Of a DNA stretch of 64,000 nt, positions 22,807 through 32,888 are shown in pieces. Position 1 is the first letter of the stretch; every line of letters starts with the position of its first letter. This stretch comes from Spiroplasma sp. NBRC 100390. Its GTDB lineage: Bacteria > Bacillota_I > Bacilli_A > Mycoplasmatales > Mycoplasmataceae. The DNA lies in assembly GCF_001886495.1 (NCBI RefSeq), contig NZ_CP018022.1, positions 558,001 to 622,000 on the forward strand, given 5' to 3'. Under the pieces are notes generated by a model. It was not told where the DNA came from. It saw nothing but the letters and a program-made list of their open reading frames with translations, and did not search any database. The translations under genes were made by a program, and so were the position numbers.

Positions 22807-23578
22807 TATATTTCTCTTTTGCCATTGCTTTAGTAACTGCTTTTTCAATTAAATCTTCAATTTCATCAGTTGTTAAGACAACGGTTTTATTATTTGTTTT
22901 TGTTTTAGTTGTGGAATTATTAGCACTAGTTGTTTTTGGTTTCGGCTTTTTGGTAGCAGAAATAGTCTTATTAGAACCATTTTTAACTGTTTTTGTCCTA
23001 CTATTGGTTGCGATTTTTGGTTTCGATTTGTCTGAGACACTTTTTTTTGTTTTGGTTTCTTCCATTACTTTATTTAATTGTTCTAAGTCAGTATCGTCAA
23101 AATTAATTGTTGTTGCTGTTAATTGTTTTTCTTCTGGACTTTTAATTCGCTCAATACCACGATTAATTCGATAAGCATGGTCAATTATTTCTTGTAATCC
23201 AGATCCTTGTTGATTAGAAGTAGGGGAACCTGAGTCAGAATTTGGATTACTTTGGGTCCCATTAACCGATGCTCGCAAACGTGCCATTTTAGCTTTAATA
23301 TCATTTTCATCAACACCAACACTTCTCCCCTCTTCGTTTTCCAGTCCCAATTTATTTTTAATTGTACTATTATTTTTTTTCGCATTTTCTAAAATATATT
23401 GAATTGTTCCTTTTTCCGCCTGTTGTGTTTTTTCTGGTTCAGTAGTAGCCGTTGGGTTTAGCATACGTGCCATTTTAGCTTTAATTTTTGTTTCATTTGC
23501 ACTTGAAATGGCTTTATTACTGTTTTCTGGACATTCATGAATTTTCATATGAACTGGACAAAATGTTGGTACTCCCAT
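22784..23578 (-). CDS. Lys/Thr-rich protein with N-terminal Cys/His cluster, unknown
   Basis: 264 aa. Residues 7-16 form C-x2-H-x3-H-x-C (CPVHMKIHEC), a potential metal site. Two copies of IKAKMAR with Leu or Met following (near residues 32 and 94) indicate an internal duplication. Residues 165-264 are a Lys/Thr/Asn-rich low-complexity tail ending in KEKYNKKKRGS, which could bind nucleic acid or act as a flexible arm. No TGA codon at all. No family recognised. GGGGAG precedes the ATG. Stands alone. Confidence 0.75.
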   Translation of the reverse strand: MGVPTFCPVHMKIHECPENSNKAISSANETKIKAKMARMLNPTATTEPEKTQQAEKGTIQYILENAKKNNSTIKNKLGLENEEGRSVGVDENDIKAKMARLRASVNGTQSNPNSDSGSPTSNQQGSGLQEIIDHAYRINRGIERIKSPEEKQLTATTINFDDTDLEQLNKVMEETKTKKSVSDKSKPKIATNSRTKTVKNGSNKTISATKKPKPKTTSANNSTTKTKTNNKTVVLTTDEIEDLIEKAVTKAMAKEKYNKKKRGS

Positions 23579-23710
23579 TGTAAAACTCCCCTACTCTTTT
23601 TATATTTATTCTTATTATAACTTAAAATGGTAGCATTTAAAATAGGAAAAAGAATTTTGTTAATATTACATAAAGTTGTATAATAACTTAAAAATAGGAG
23701 ACATCTTAAA

Positions 23711-24073
23711 ATGAAAACCAACAGAATTGATTGAACTAAAACAGATCAGGAAATAGTAGCATTTATTAATACATCAACAAAAGCATATACTTTTTTAAAT
23801 GATGAAAAGTGATATATTGGTAAAGCACGAGTACTATTACCAGATGAAACATTTGTGATGGTTATGAAAATCTTTTTTCCCGGAGAAGTTATTAATAGTG
23901 ATGAAGAAGGAATTTATGTCCAAACGGGAACTGGTATGATTAAAATTTTGGCATTACAACCACCAGGTCAGAAGATGACACCAGCCGGTATCTTTTATAC
24001 ATCAGAACAAAGACTAGGATTAGGAAATTGATTTGATCGTATTAGTTTTGAAAAGAAACAGAATATTTCATAA
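23711..24073 (+). CDS. stand-alone methionyl-tRNA formyltransferase C-terminal domain
   Basis: 120 aa with three TGA Trp codons. It opens IDWTKTDQEIVAFINTSTKAYTFLND and continues PGEVINSDEEGIYVQTGTG, ILALQPPGQKMTPAGIF, RLGLGNWFD: this follows the Formyl_trans_C (PF02911) domain of Fmt from end to end, but the catalytic formyltransferase domain is absent. In Fmt this OB-like domain binds initiator tRNA. A free copy could bind tRNA without formylating it. The ATG follows TAGGAGA and a TATAAT near 23679, so it is expressed as its own unit and not a broken tail. Confidence 0.82.
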
Positions 24074-24370
24074 TCATAATAGAATTTTATCAGTATTTAT
24101 TCAGCATGACTTAATTTAAGATAGACCAGTCTTTTAATTTCTTTAATGTTTATATAATGAATAATAAAATATTAAACTTATGGTAAAATATGTTTACTAA
24201 ATCAAAATAGATTTAGGTTATTTCATGATATAAATAAATTTTAAAAAAATGTAATTATATCAAAATTAATAACCTGTATTAATGAAAATATAATATTTAT
24301 TTTCATTTTTTTTATTTTTACAAAAATAAAAAATTATTAATAATACAATGAAAGTAAAGGAGAAAACATT
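24074..24370 (+). other. AT-rich intergenic region, no gene
   Basis: 297 bp, very AT-rich, no open frame or strong hairpin. AAAGGAG at 24356-24362 is the ribosome site of the next gene. Confidence 0.5.
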
Positions 24371-26980
24371 ATGAAAAAAATACTTAATATTTTAGGAATA
24401 ATAATTGTAGGAAATTCAATGTTAACTGGTGCTACAGTAAACTTTGATAAAAAAGAACAAATTAAAATTTTAAAAAATAATGAAATAAATTTTAAAAAAG
24501 ATAAGTTAGAAAAAACAAAGCGGGTGAAGAGGCAAACAACACCCAATCCCCTTCCAGGTCCTTCACGTGCTAGGATTTTCAGTGTTGTTGTAAACGCTAA
24601 TTTAGGAGAGTTACCAAATAATGAAAAAAGAACTATTTTGCAACGAATTGCTGAATTAAATCCTAACTTAGATGTAACACAAATTTGACTTACATTTGAT
24701 AATTTTAATCAAGATGGTAGTCAATCATGAACCATCAGAGCTAGAGAAAATAGTCAAATTTATGTTGGGGCACGGAATGTTCGTTTTCATGTTAAACCTA
24801 GCTCATGTAATTTTTTGTCACAACAAGATCGAGACAATATTTCATTAACTTCTTTGTGTACGGTTCTTCAAAATACTGATTTAGGAGAACTGCCAAATAA
24901 TGATGAAGCAACTATTTTGCAACGAATTGCTGAATTAAATCCTAACTTAGATGTAACACAAATCCAAATTGTGTTTAATAATTTTAATAAGGATGGTAGT
25001 CAGTCGTGAAGAATTAGAGCTAGAAGAAAAAGTCAAATTTATGTTGGGGCACGGAATGTTCGTTTTTATGTCAAACTTAGTTCATGTGATTTTTTGTCAC
25101 AACAAGATTTAAACAATATTTTATTAATTCCTTTGTGTACGGTTCTTCAAAATACTGATTTAGGAGAACTGCCAAATAATGAAAAAAGAACTATTTTGCA
25201 ACGAATTGCAGAATTAAATCCTAACTTAGATGTAACACAAGTTGAAATTGTGTTTAATAATTTTCATCAGGATGGTAGTCAGTCGTGAAGAATTAGAGCT
25301 AGAAAAAATAGTCCTATTTATTTTGGGGCACGAAGTGCTCGTTTTTATGTCATGCCACATTCGAATTTTGCTCATCTTCATATTGTCAATATTGTTCTTA
25401 ATACTGATTTAGGAGAGTTACCAAATAATGAAAAAAGAACTATTTTGCAACGAATTGCAGAATTAAATCCTAACTTAGATGTAACACAAGTTGAAATTGT
25501 GTTTAGTAATATTAATCAGGATGGTAGTCAGTCGTGAATAATTAGAGCTAAAGGAAAAAGTCAAATTTATGTTGGGACACGGAGTGTTCGTTTTTATGTT
25601 GAACTTAGTTCATGTGATTTTTTGTCACAACAAGATTTAGACAATATTTTATTAATTCCTTTGTGTACGGTTCTTCAAAATACTGATTTAGGAAAGTTAC
25701 CAAATAATGAAAAAAGAACTATTTTGCAACGAATTGCAGAATTAAATCCTAACTTAGATGTAACACAAGTTGAAATTGTGTTTAATAATTTTAATCAGGA
25801 TGGTAGTCAGTCGTGAAGAATTAGACCTAGAAAAAATAGTCCTATTTATGTTGGGACACGGAGTGTTCGTTTTTATGTTGAACTTAGTTCATGTGATTTT
25901 TTGTCACAACAAGATTTAGACAATATTTTATTAATTCCTTTGTGTACGGTTCTTCAAAATACTGATTTAGGAGAACTGCCAAATAATGATGAAGCAACTA
26001 TTTTGCAACGAATTGTTGAATTAAATCCTACCTTAGATATAACACAAGTGGTTGCTCATTTTGCAAGAATTGATAATAGTGGATCTTTTGTTTGAACAAT
26101 TGCCCCTACTGAAAATTCTAACTATAGATCAATGGTTCAAGTTCATTTTAAAATTTGTCATAATTTAATTGTAAATTATGTACAAATTCCAAAAATAAAT
26201 GTTGATATAACACCACCCATAAATACTAATCAAAAACTTGGGTGAAAAGAAGTTATTGCTTCAAATTTAATTTCAATTATTGGATTAACTGCCGTTTCCA
26301 AAATAACGGGGATAACATTAACCAAAGTGTTAAAAACAGTTGGTAATTATTTTAGATATAATTTATCTTCATCGCAAGTTGGGACAGCAGCAGAGACCCC
26401 CGAAACAGTAGAACTAATACCATTACTATCATCAAGTGCACCAGAAGTTTTACCTGCTGCCGGGGTAGGAACAGTAATTGGGGCTGAAGCAACAGCCAGT
26501 ACAGCATTAGCTCCTGAAACATTTGGGTTATCAGCTTTAATAGGATTAGTTATTACTGGGACTACCTCGGTAATTTGATGATTAAATAATGGTTCACAAT
26601 CAATTAAAGAAAAATCACATATCCAATATAATAAAATTAAAAAATATTATAATTTTTTAGCTCATGATCAATTAAAAATAAGAATTGATTCCTTCAAATG
26701 AAAAAAGATAAGTCAAACCTATCAACAATTCTTTAATAATTATCAAAAATTTTTATATATAATCAAAAAAGAAATCATTAATTTTTATAAAGAAGGTCAT
26801 AGCGGCTGAAACGGAAATATTAGTGAAAGTGATATTGATATTTTAATTAAAGTTATATTCGATAATTTTAAAAAAATAAATGAAAAATACGTTGCAAATT
26901 CTTTGAGTGATTGAGGAATTGTTACAAATACAATCGGTAGTTACTTTTCAATTGAAAAAATAAGCTCTAAGTTTTTTTAA
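24371..26980 (+). CDS. adhesin-like surface protein with six tandem repeats (SARP-like)
   Basis: 869 aa across many TGA Trp codons. Export signal at residues 1-23 (no lipobox), then about six repeats of up to 93 residues (279 bp) between residues 75 and 575, each with NTDLGELPNNE, ILQRIAELNPNLDVTQ, a variable strand, DGSQSW and IYVGARNVRFYV. This layout (leader, N-terminal repeats, C-terminal membrane helix) is that of Spiroplasma adhesion-related proteins. The anchor helix is near 718-738 (LSALIGLVITGTTSVIWWL), followed by a charged 130-residue tail, presumably cytoplasmic. Probable role: attachment to host cells (inference). RBS AAAGGAG. Confidence 0.8.
24595..26095 (+). repeat. tandem repeat array inside the adhesin-like gene
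   Basis: Units start near 24595, 24863, 25142, 25394, 25673 and 25952; most spacings are 279 bp, one is 252 bp (unit 4 has a shorter linker). Units 3 and 5 are almost identical at DNA level, which points to recent recombination between units. Unit 6 is the most divergent. Confidence 0.85.
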
Positions 26981-27322
26981 TAAAAATATCATAATTAGTA
27001 TTATATTGCCCTTTTATTAGTTTTTGCTTTATTAAAGCAGGTAAAAATAAAAATCTACTTTGGAAAAATATTTTATTTTATTAAAAAATAAAAAAATATT
27101 GTATTATTTTTAGTTTAATAGTATACTATGAGTAAGGAAAAATATTTTTCCTAAATCTCTAAAGTAAACAGAATAATTATATTTTTAAGGGTTTATAATT
27201 ACACTACTATCTCTCCCCTTTAGGTTATCTCTTATCTTTTCTTTTTATATAAGTTACCATAAAATAATTTTAAATAAACCCTTATTTTCGCCAAAATAAT
27301 TATTCTTGTTTTCCAAACAGAA
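26981..27322. repeat. imperfect inverted repeat in gene-free region
   Basis: Left arm 27167-27196 (AACAGAATAATTAT and TAAGGGTTTAT) matches the complement of the right arm 27274-27310 (ATAAACCCTTA and AATAATTATTCTTGTT), with a 9-nt insertion in the right arm. About 77 bp lie between the arms. No gene seen in the region. Could be a miniature transposable element remnant or a structured RNA. Confidence 0.55.
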
Positions 27323-27363
27323 AAAAAGAGATTATTTGTTTTCCCGACAAGTAATCTCTTTTA
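27323..27363. terminator. bidirectional terminator
   Basis: AAAGAGATTA (about 27325-27334) pairs with TAATCTCTTT (27352-27361); A and T tracts on both sides. Overlaps the stop codon of the minus-strand operon. Confidence 0.85.
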
Positions 27364-27882
27364 ATTTGTAACATTAATTTGTTCAAGAAATTGAAATGTT
27401 TTTTTTCCAATAATTACTTTTTTTTCTGTTTCACCATCAAGAGTATAAAGAACTTTGTTAAAAAAACCATTTATATCAATCCCAATAATTTGAGTTAAGG
27501 CAATTTCTTCGTCTAGAAAGAAGATTGTGTGATCATTAACTTTAATTCATAAGCTATTATTAACTAGAGTTTGAATAATTAAGTAGCTGAGAATTAAAAC
27601 ATAATTACAAATTGCAATAATAACATATAAATAAACTAGAATGTTAGGAATATTTGTTAAGGTCATTAATAAGATATAACCAACAATAATAAACACATTG
27701 ATTGGTGTTAAGATAAAATAAATTGTCACAAAGATGAAAATTAACATTTGTTTTCATCGGTATTCGCTAGTAAAATGGATGTTTTCTTTTTGTCTTTGAT
27801 AATGTAAAAAAAATAAAATATGAAAGGTATATAATGCAAGCATTAGAATTAAACTAAAAATTAAAATAATATGCATTGTCAT
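27361..27882 (-). CDS. membrane protein, last gene of a four-gene operon
   Basis: 173 aa. Three hydrophobic segments: residues about 1-22, 48-75 and 80-115, then a 60-residue soluble C-terminal part (LWIKVNDHTIFFLDEE...IIGIDINGFF) that looks like a small strand-rich module similar in style to those in the two preceding genes. AAAGGG lies 8-10 bases upstream. It starts 3 bp after the stop of the previous gene. No family recognised. Confidence 0.78.
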
Positions 27883-27885
27883 TTG

Positions 27886-28491
27886 TTATATCCCTTTCTG
27901 TTGTCATACTTTAAAAATTGTCATTGATATTTTAACATCATTTGTAATAAAACGGTAAATTTTTTCATTTGTACTAATAAAAAAACCAATTTGATATAAG
28001 CCATTAAGATTAAAAACACTGGGTAAAGCAAAATTAATATCCTGTAATCAAATTATCAAATTTTGTTGCTTTGCAGTAATTACTAAACGATGATTAGTGA
28101 CATAAATGTCGCCACTAATCGTTTCACTTCCTGAAACAGAAGTAAGATTTAGATAACCAGGGAGATTCTCAATATGATATTGCAGATTAATTGGTGGTCT
28201 TAAATAATATCCGTTTTGATCAAGTTCTTTTTTCTTTACAATTTCATAACCATTAACTTTATCATGATAATAACATCTTTCGTTTTTAGGCAATTCATAT
28301 CTAATTGTAATTTCAGTTAATGAACTATTTAAAAATGAAAGATTATGATCAATGTCAGTTTGTAATGCTTGGTTCTTTTGTTTAAATTGCTTAATTTTTT
28401 GTTGTTGAAATAATGCTAAAATTAAAACAATAATAATTGCTAACCCCAAAATACTTACAAATAAAATAATTCCAATTCAATAACTAGCCAT
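27886..28491 (-). CDS. single-pass membrane protein with PH-like module
   Basis: 201 aa, two internal TGA plus one near the start. One N-terminal helix (ILFVSILGLAIIIVLILALF), a short coiled segment (QQKIKQFKQKNQALQTDI), then a strand-rich domain with the pattern SGDIYVTNHRLVITAKQ, reminiscent of bacterial PH/GRAM domains where a TNxRL strand precedes the last strands. Paralogous in layout to the upstream gene. Its start overlaps the upstream stop by 8 nt. Role unknown. Confidence 0.75.
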
Positions 28492-29092
28492 TATTTTTTC
28501 ACACCTTATAGATTAAATATGGAATTTCAAAACCTTTTACAATAATCATAAAACGTTTTTGTTCAATGTATAAATAAAACCCTTGTAGTAAAGTATTATT
28601 TATGCGAAAAATGCTTAATTCAAGATTATCAATTTTTTTTAAATCTCATATTGTTGTAATGTCGTTATTGATAATTAACATTCGTTGGTTGGTAATAAAA
28701 AGATGACCCGTTTGGAATGGCACTTGTTCAATTAATTTAATCTTTTTACCATCACCATAGCCAACACTAATACCGTTATCAAAAGGAATATGATATTTTG
28801 ATTGAGGCTGATAAGGAACTTTTGGTGTTTGACGATGAAGGTAAATCGTAACGGGTGTATTACCAAAAACTTTTTCACCAGGTTGTAATTTGAATTTAAC
28901 ACTAATTTCTTGTAATGATAACATTGAAAATTTATTATTAATGTATTCTTGATTGTCTACTTCTAATTGTTTATAAATTTCATAGAATAAATGTTGCTTT
29001 TTATGATAAAACCATATAAAAAAGCTAATAAAAATAATTAATAAAGCAAGAAAAATAGCAATTATAATTCATCCTAATGTTGTCATTGTCAT
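28484..29092 (-). CDS. single-pass membrane protein with PH-like module, paralogue
   Basis: 202 aa from the first ATG (29092) or 200 aa from 29086, which has better spacing to GAAAGTGG. N-terminal helix GWIIIAIFLALLIIFISFFIW, then a soluble part with LQPGEKVFGNTPVTIY and GHLFITNQRMLIINND; the TNQRM strand parallels TNHRL in the next gene, and both domains carry a turn GYGDGKK/GSETI before it. Likely duplicated membrane-anchored PH-like proteins. Ends inside the following gene. Confidence 0.75.
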
Positions 29093-29099
29093 CCACTTT

Positions 29100-30347
29100 C
29101 TATTTTAAAATATTAATTCCATTATTAAAATTATTAATAAAGGTTTGTAGCATCAATTCTTCAGCTGAATTTCGTGGTTGTTCAAACCGATTATAGTAAT
29201 AAATATTAATTAATTCTTTTGTTTTTTGGTTTAATTTATCATAGTATTTTTTATCAATTAAAGAATGCGTTCCTTGATTAATAATAAGACTAGAAATAAA
29301 GTTTTGTCATTGCTTTTCATTTTTGATTTTTTCTTCTCATTCAGTAAAGTAAGTATTAAAAATTCGATTATTTTTATGATAGATAAAATGAACTTCTCCA
29401 TTTTTTTTATGATTAACCAACCGACTATATAAAATTTTATTCGGTAAAAATGGATTATTAGGTGAGTTAATAGCTTGGAATGTAATTGGTGTTAATTGCG
29501 CTAATAAAATATCATTTCAAGTAATAGAATGGATTTCTTTTGGTAAAATAATCTTTTTAATGACATAATTACGATTTTTATTATCAAGATTATTAATTAA
29601 ACGATATAGTTCTAATTCATAAATTAAATGTAATTTCATAATTCGACGTAATTTAAAGGTTAAAATTACTTGTTCAGCAACAGTTAAATGATGATAAAAG
29701 TCTAAATAAGTTTGATAAAGTACTTGATGATCAATTAAGTTATCATTGATATTTATTAAAAGAGCTGCTAATTGAGGCGAAAGTTCTCGTTCTTGGGTTA
29801 AATATTCATTAAGATGATTTTGACAAAAAACATTAAATGAATAAGGAACCTGTTTTTCGTCTGTTACATCTAAAAACGGTGTTTTAATATTTTTAAAAAA
29901 ATGTTTTGAATGATAACGATTTAAATAATAACAATTTTTACTTGTACTAAGTGGATAAAGGTTATGCTGTGCTACTTTATTGTTGCAATCTTGTAAGATA
30001 CATGTTTGATTTGAACATTCTTGTAAAACACGTTGATAATGGGCTGTTTCTTGTTGAAGATATGGTTCTTTTAAGGTTGGATCCCCTACTGCCTGTAAAA
30101 TTGAAATATATTCTTCTCGTTTTTTTTCTGAATTTAATACTTTTGATTTACAACAAGTTTCATACTTTTGTTTGCTTAAACAAATACAATCTTCATTATC
30201 AGCAAAGGTAAAAATTGGGCGGTAATATTTGTGCAAATAATCTAATTGGTCATCATCTAAATAATAGCTTTTTAGTAAAGCATCAAACATTGCTTGTTCT
30301 GACCCTTTTAAATTGTGCTCTAATTGTTTTTCTAATCCATCTTGCAT
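29100..30347 (-). CDS. SEC-C metal-binding motif protein
   Basis: 415 aa, first gene of the minus-strand operon. Residues 54-66 read CIC-x8-CC, the SEC-C zinc motif known from the SecA C terminus and many unrelated proteins; usually it is terminal, here it is near the N terminus. Additional Cys pairs follow (CSNQTC and CNNK at about 111-126). The remaining 280 residues are helical and charged, unrecognised. Cytoplasmic. Preceded by GAGGGG and a TATAAT about 50 bp upstream. With the three membrane proteins downstream it forms one transcription unit of unknown purpose. Confidence 0.8.
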
Positions 30348-30413
30348 TTATGAATTCCCCTCTTAATTAATGTTCTTTAAAATAATTATAAACTTATCTG
30401 TTTAATTTTACTA

Positions 30414-30708
30414 TAAAAAAAGCGCTTTAACTAAAGTAAAGCGCTCAAAGGCAACATATAGATTTTTTGTAGTAATTTCAATTATATTTTATTATTTTAA
30501 TAATTTTATAAACAAACTACTTTTATTAATAATAAAAGCAACATTTTGGACCGTTAAATGATTATACAATTATAAAGTGTATTGAATTGAAATTACAACA
30601 TAGTTTTGTAGTCTTTTACAAGGGAAACATATAATTAAAAACATAATTAATTATTAAGATTGGACCATATTAATAACTAATTAGTCTTTATGTAACTTGT
30701 TTAACTAC
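30414..30708 (-). ncRNA. candidate small RNA gene (about 295 nt)
   Basis: The stretch lacks any open frame, yet has a strong minus-strand promoter (TTGCAA at 30743-30738, 17-bp spacer, TATAAT at 30720-30715) and ends with a strong terminator (AGCGCTTTA/TAAAGCGCT at 30421-30445, then T7 on the minus strand). Inside are a 5' hairpin (ATGTA...TACAT), two GGTCCAA boxes about 155 nt apart, and a long-range pairing TGTAATTTCAATT/AATTGAAATTAC. It does not show tmRNA, RNase P or SRP RNA signatures. The terminator could also serve the upstream oxidoreductase gene, but that gene ends about 390 bp earlier. Confidence 0.6.
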
Positions 30709-30714
30709 ATAAGT

Positions 30715-30743
30715 ATTATATTTTATTTGCAAAAATTTTGCAA
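30715..30743 (-). promoter_or_regulatory. promoter of the candidate small RNA
   Basis: -35 TTGCAA (30743-30738) and -10 TATAAT (30720-30715) on the minus strand with exactly 17 bp between them; one of the best sigma-A type promoters in the window. No coding start follows. Confidence 0.75.
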
Positions 30744-30836
30744 GTATTTTTTAATTTAACAAATTATTTTATGTAAAAAATAAATCAAAAAGTTTTATGT
30801 TACATAAAAAAATGATAATTTTTAATTTTTGTTGAA

Positions 30837-31976
30837 CTATTTTGGCATATCAATAATATTGATTTTTCAATTTTGACCATCTTCGACAAAAAGATCAATT
30901 AAAGGTTGGGGAATGACCAATTCATTAATGTTTGCTAAGTTAAGAGCGGTATTAATTGTTTGCTCTGCTCCAATTGCCACTTTTGTTAGTCATTGGGGAT
31001 CAATAATTAGTTGTCGACCAATAGCAATCAATGATAACCCGTTTTCTAGTCCTTTTAAAGCATCTTCTGGTGTACAAATACCACCAACACCAATTAAAGG
31101 AATCTTCCCTTGATAACGCTGTAAAATACTGCTGATTGTTGGGGTTGGATTAGTTTTATTACGCATACTTTTTCGCCATAAATATGATAATGAAATATGA
31201 ATATAATCTAACGGAAATTTAATTAATTCATCCATTAGTTCATAAGTGTCTTCTAAGGTAATTCCTGGTTCTTCAATCTCTTCTGGTGAAATTCGATAGC
31301 CTAGAATAAATGGTTTTGTCGCATGTGTTTTAATAATAGCACTAACTTTTTTAACGATTGCCAACGGAAATGCCATTCGTTTTGTTAAGTTACCACCTCA
31401 TTGATCTGTTCGTTGATTTGAATGTGGTGAAAAAAATTGCTGAATAAGATAAGTATTGGCTCCATGAATTTCTACTCCATCAAACCCAGCTTTAATTGCT
31501 CGTAAAGTAGCATTACCAAAATCCTCAATAATGGTATTAATTTCTTCATTAGTCATTGCACGTGGTTCAATTGCTGTTGGTCGTAAAGATTTAACAGCAC
31601 TAGCAGATAATGGTTGTTTATGAAGTAATGTTGCAGCTGTACATTGACGTCCGCCGTGATGAATTTGCATAATGGCAAGACTATTTTCTTGATGAATAAT
31701 ATTGGCTAATTTTGCTAAACTTGGAATATATTTATCATCGTCAATTGCTGGTTGACCAATAAAAGCTTTCCCATTTCGATTAACATAACTACACCCAACA
31801 ATTATCATTCCTAAATTTTTAGCGCGTGCTTGATAATAATTTAATTCATCAAGGGTATATTTTCCATTTTCAAAACCAGAAAAAGTGGTCATTGGGCTCA
31901 TAACAATTCGGTTATTAATTGTCACTCCGTTTGGAAAGGTAAATGGTTGAAATAAGGCTTTAAATTTTGGATTCAT
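30837..31976 (-). CDS. NADH:flavin oxidoreductase, Old Yellow Enzyme family
   Basis: 379 aa. An FMN-binding TIM barrel: NNRIVMSPMTTF near residue 21-32, MQIHHGGRQ near 102-110, the GVEIHGANTYLIQQFFSPHSN active-site segment near 173-193, and GVGGICTPEDALKGLENG near 309-326. The family reduces activated C=C bonds with NAD(P)H; YqjM-like enzymes act in oxidative stress, but the substrate here is unknown. GAAAGGAAAC before the ATG at 31976 (the frame is open further upstream). Two TGA Trp codons. Divergent from the next gene. Confidence 0.92.
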
Positions 31977-32134
31977 AGTTGTTTCCTTTCTAATTGATAA
32001 TATTTTACTGATAATAATATCATATAACTTAACAATATTATTACAAGTAGGTATCAATATTCACTTTTTTATTTATTGATTTCTTGCTTTTATAATAATA
32101 AAATATGTTAAGATATTTTCTAAGGAGGAATATT

Positions 32135-32734
32135 ATGAAAATTTTATTACTTGGTGCTCAGGGAAAACTGGGTCAGAAACTTATTAATGAGCTTATTAAT
32201 AATAACAACATTATCATTACTGAATTAACAGGAAATGCTAGTGAATTGAATAATCTTAAAACCCAAGCGGTTGGTCAAGATGTTTTAGTGTCAACTGTCG
32301 GAGCACATAGCATTGAAGAATTAGTTCTGATTGCCAAAAATATGATTACAATTGCCAGTGAGAATCAGCAACGAATTGTCTGAAGTGGTGGTGCGGGTTC
32401 ACTGTGAACAAATGAACATACGAGATTAATTGATATTCCAATGAAGGATTTTCCTGCAGAATTAGCAGCTTGAAAACCGGCTGTTTATGGGCATTATGAA
32501 GTTTTAAAATTATTACAAAGTAGTAATGTGGTATGATCATATTTATCACCAGCTTTGAATTTTGAAGATAACCCGCCGCGAGGTTTATATCAAACCATAA
32601 GCAGTGATAATGCTTTGTATAATGCTAGTGGTGACAGTTTCGCAAGTTATATTAGTGGTGCAAAAGCCTTAGCAAGCGAGATTATTAAACCACAATATTT
32701 ACAACATCGTTTTACAATTGTTGAAAATTATTAA
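32135..32734 (+). CDS. NAD(P)-binding Rossmann protein (SDR/NmrA-like)
   Basis: 199 aa. Nucleotide-binding GAQGKLGQKL at residues 7-16 begins a Rossmann fold; DVLVSTVGAHS and RIVWSGGAGSLW follow, and YLSPALNFEDNPPRG is typical of the atypical SDR YwnB/BLVRB type. Its small size fits this flavin-reductase-like group. Divergently arranged with the OYE-type oxidoreductase, suggesting a shared redox role (inference). RBS AAGGAGGA, several TGA Trp codons, followed by a terminator. Confidence 0.87.
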
Positions 32735-32778
32735 AAGTAAAAAACAAACTATTCTAAATAGTTTGTTTTTTACTTTGT
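32733..32778. terminator. bidirectional terminator
   Basis: AAAGTAAAAAACAAACTATT pairs with AATAGTTTGTTTTTTACTTT around a 3-nt loop. Confidence 0.9.
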
Positions 32779-32888
32779 TTAAATTAACATTTGTAATTAG
32801 TAGTTTTTAATTAATATTTTAAATTTTTTAAATATTTACAATTAAGTTAAAAACAAGATAAAAATAATCTGCAGAAATTATTTCATTG

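Noticed and set aside
22911-23174. Hydrophobic plus-strand frame opposite the Lys/Thr-rich gene
   Set aside because: Complement of a Lys/Thr low-complexity tail gives artificial hydrophobic sequence.
24595-26095. Repeat array as a CRISPR
   Set aside because: Repeats of about 279 bp are coding and contiguous, with no spacer structure.
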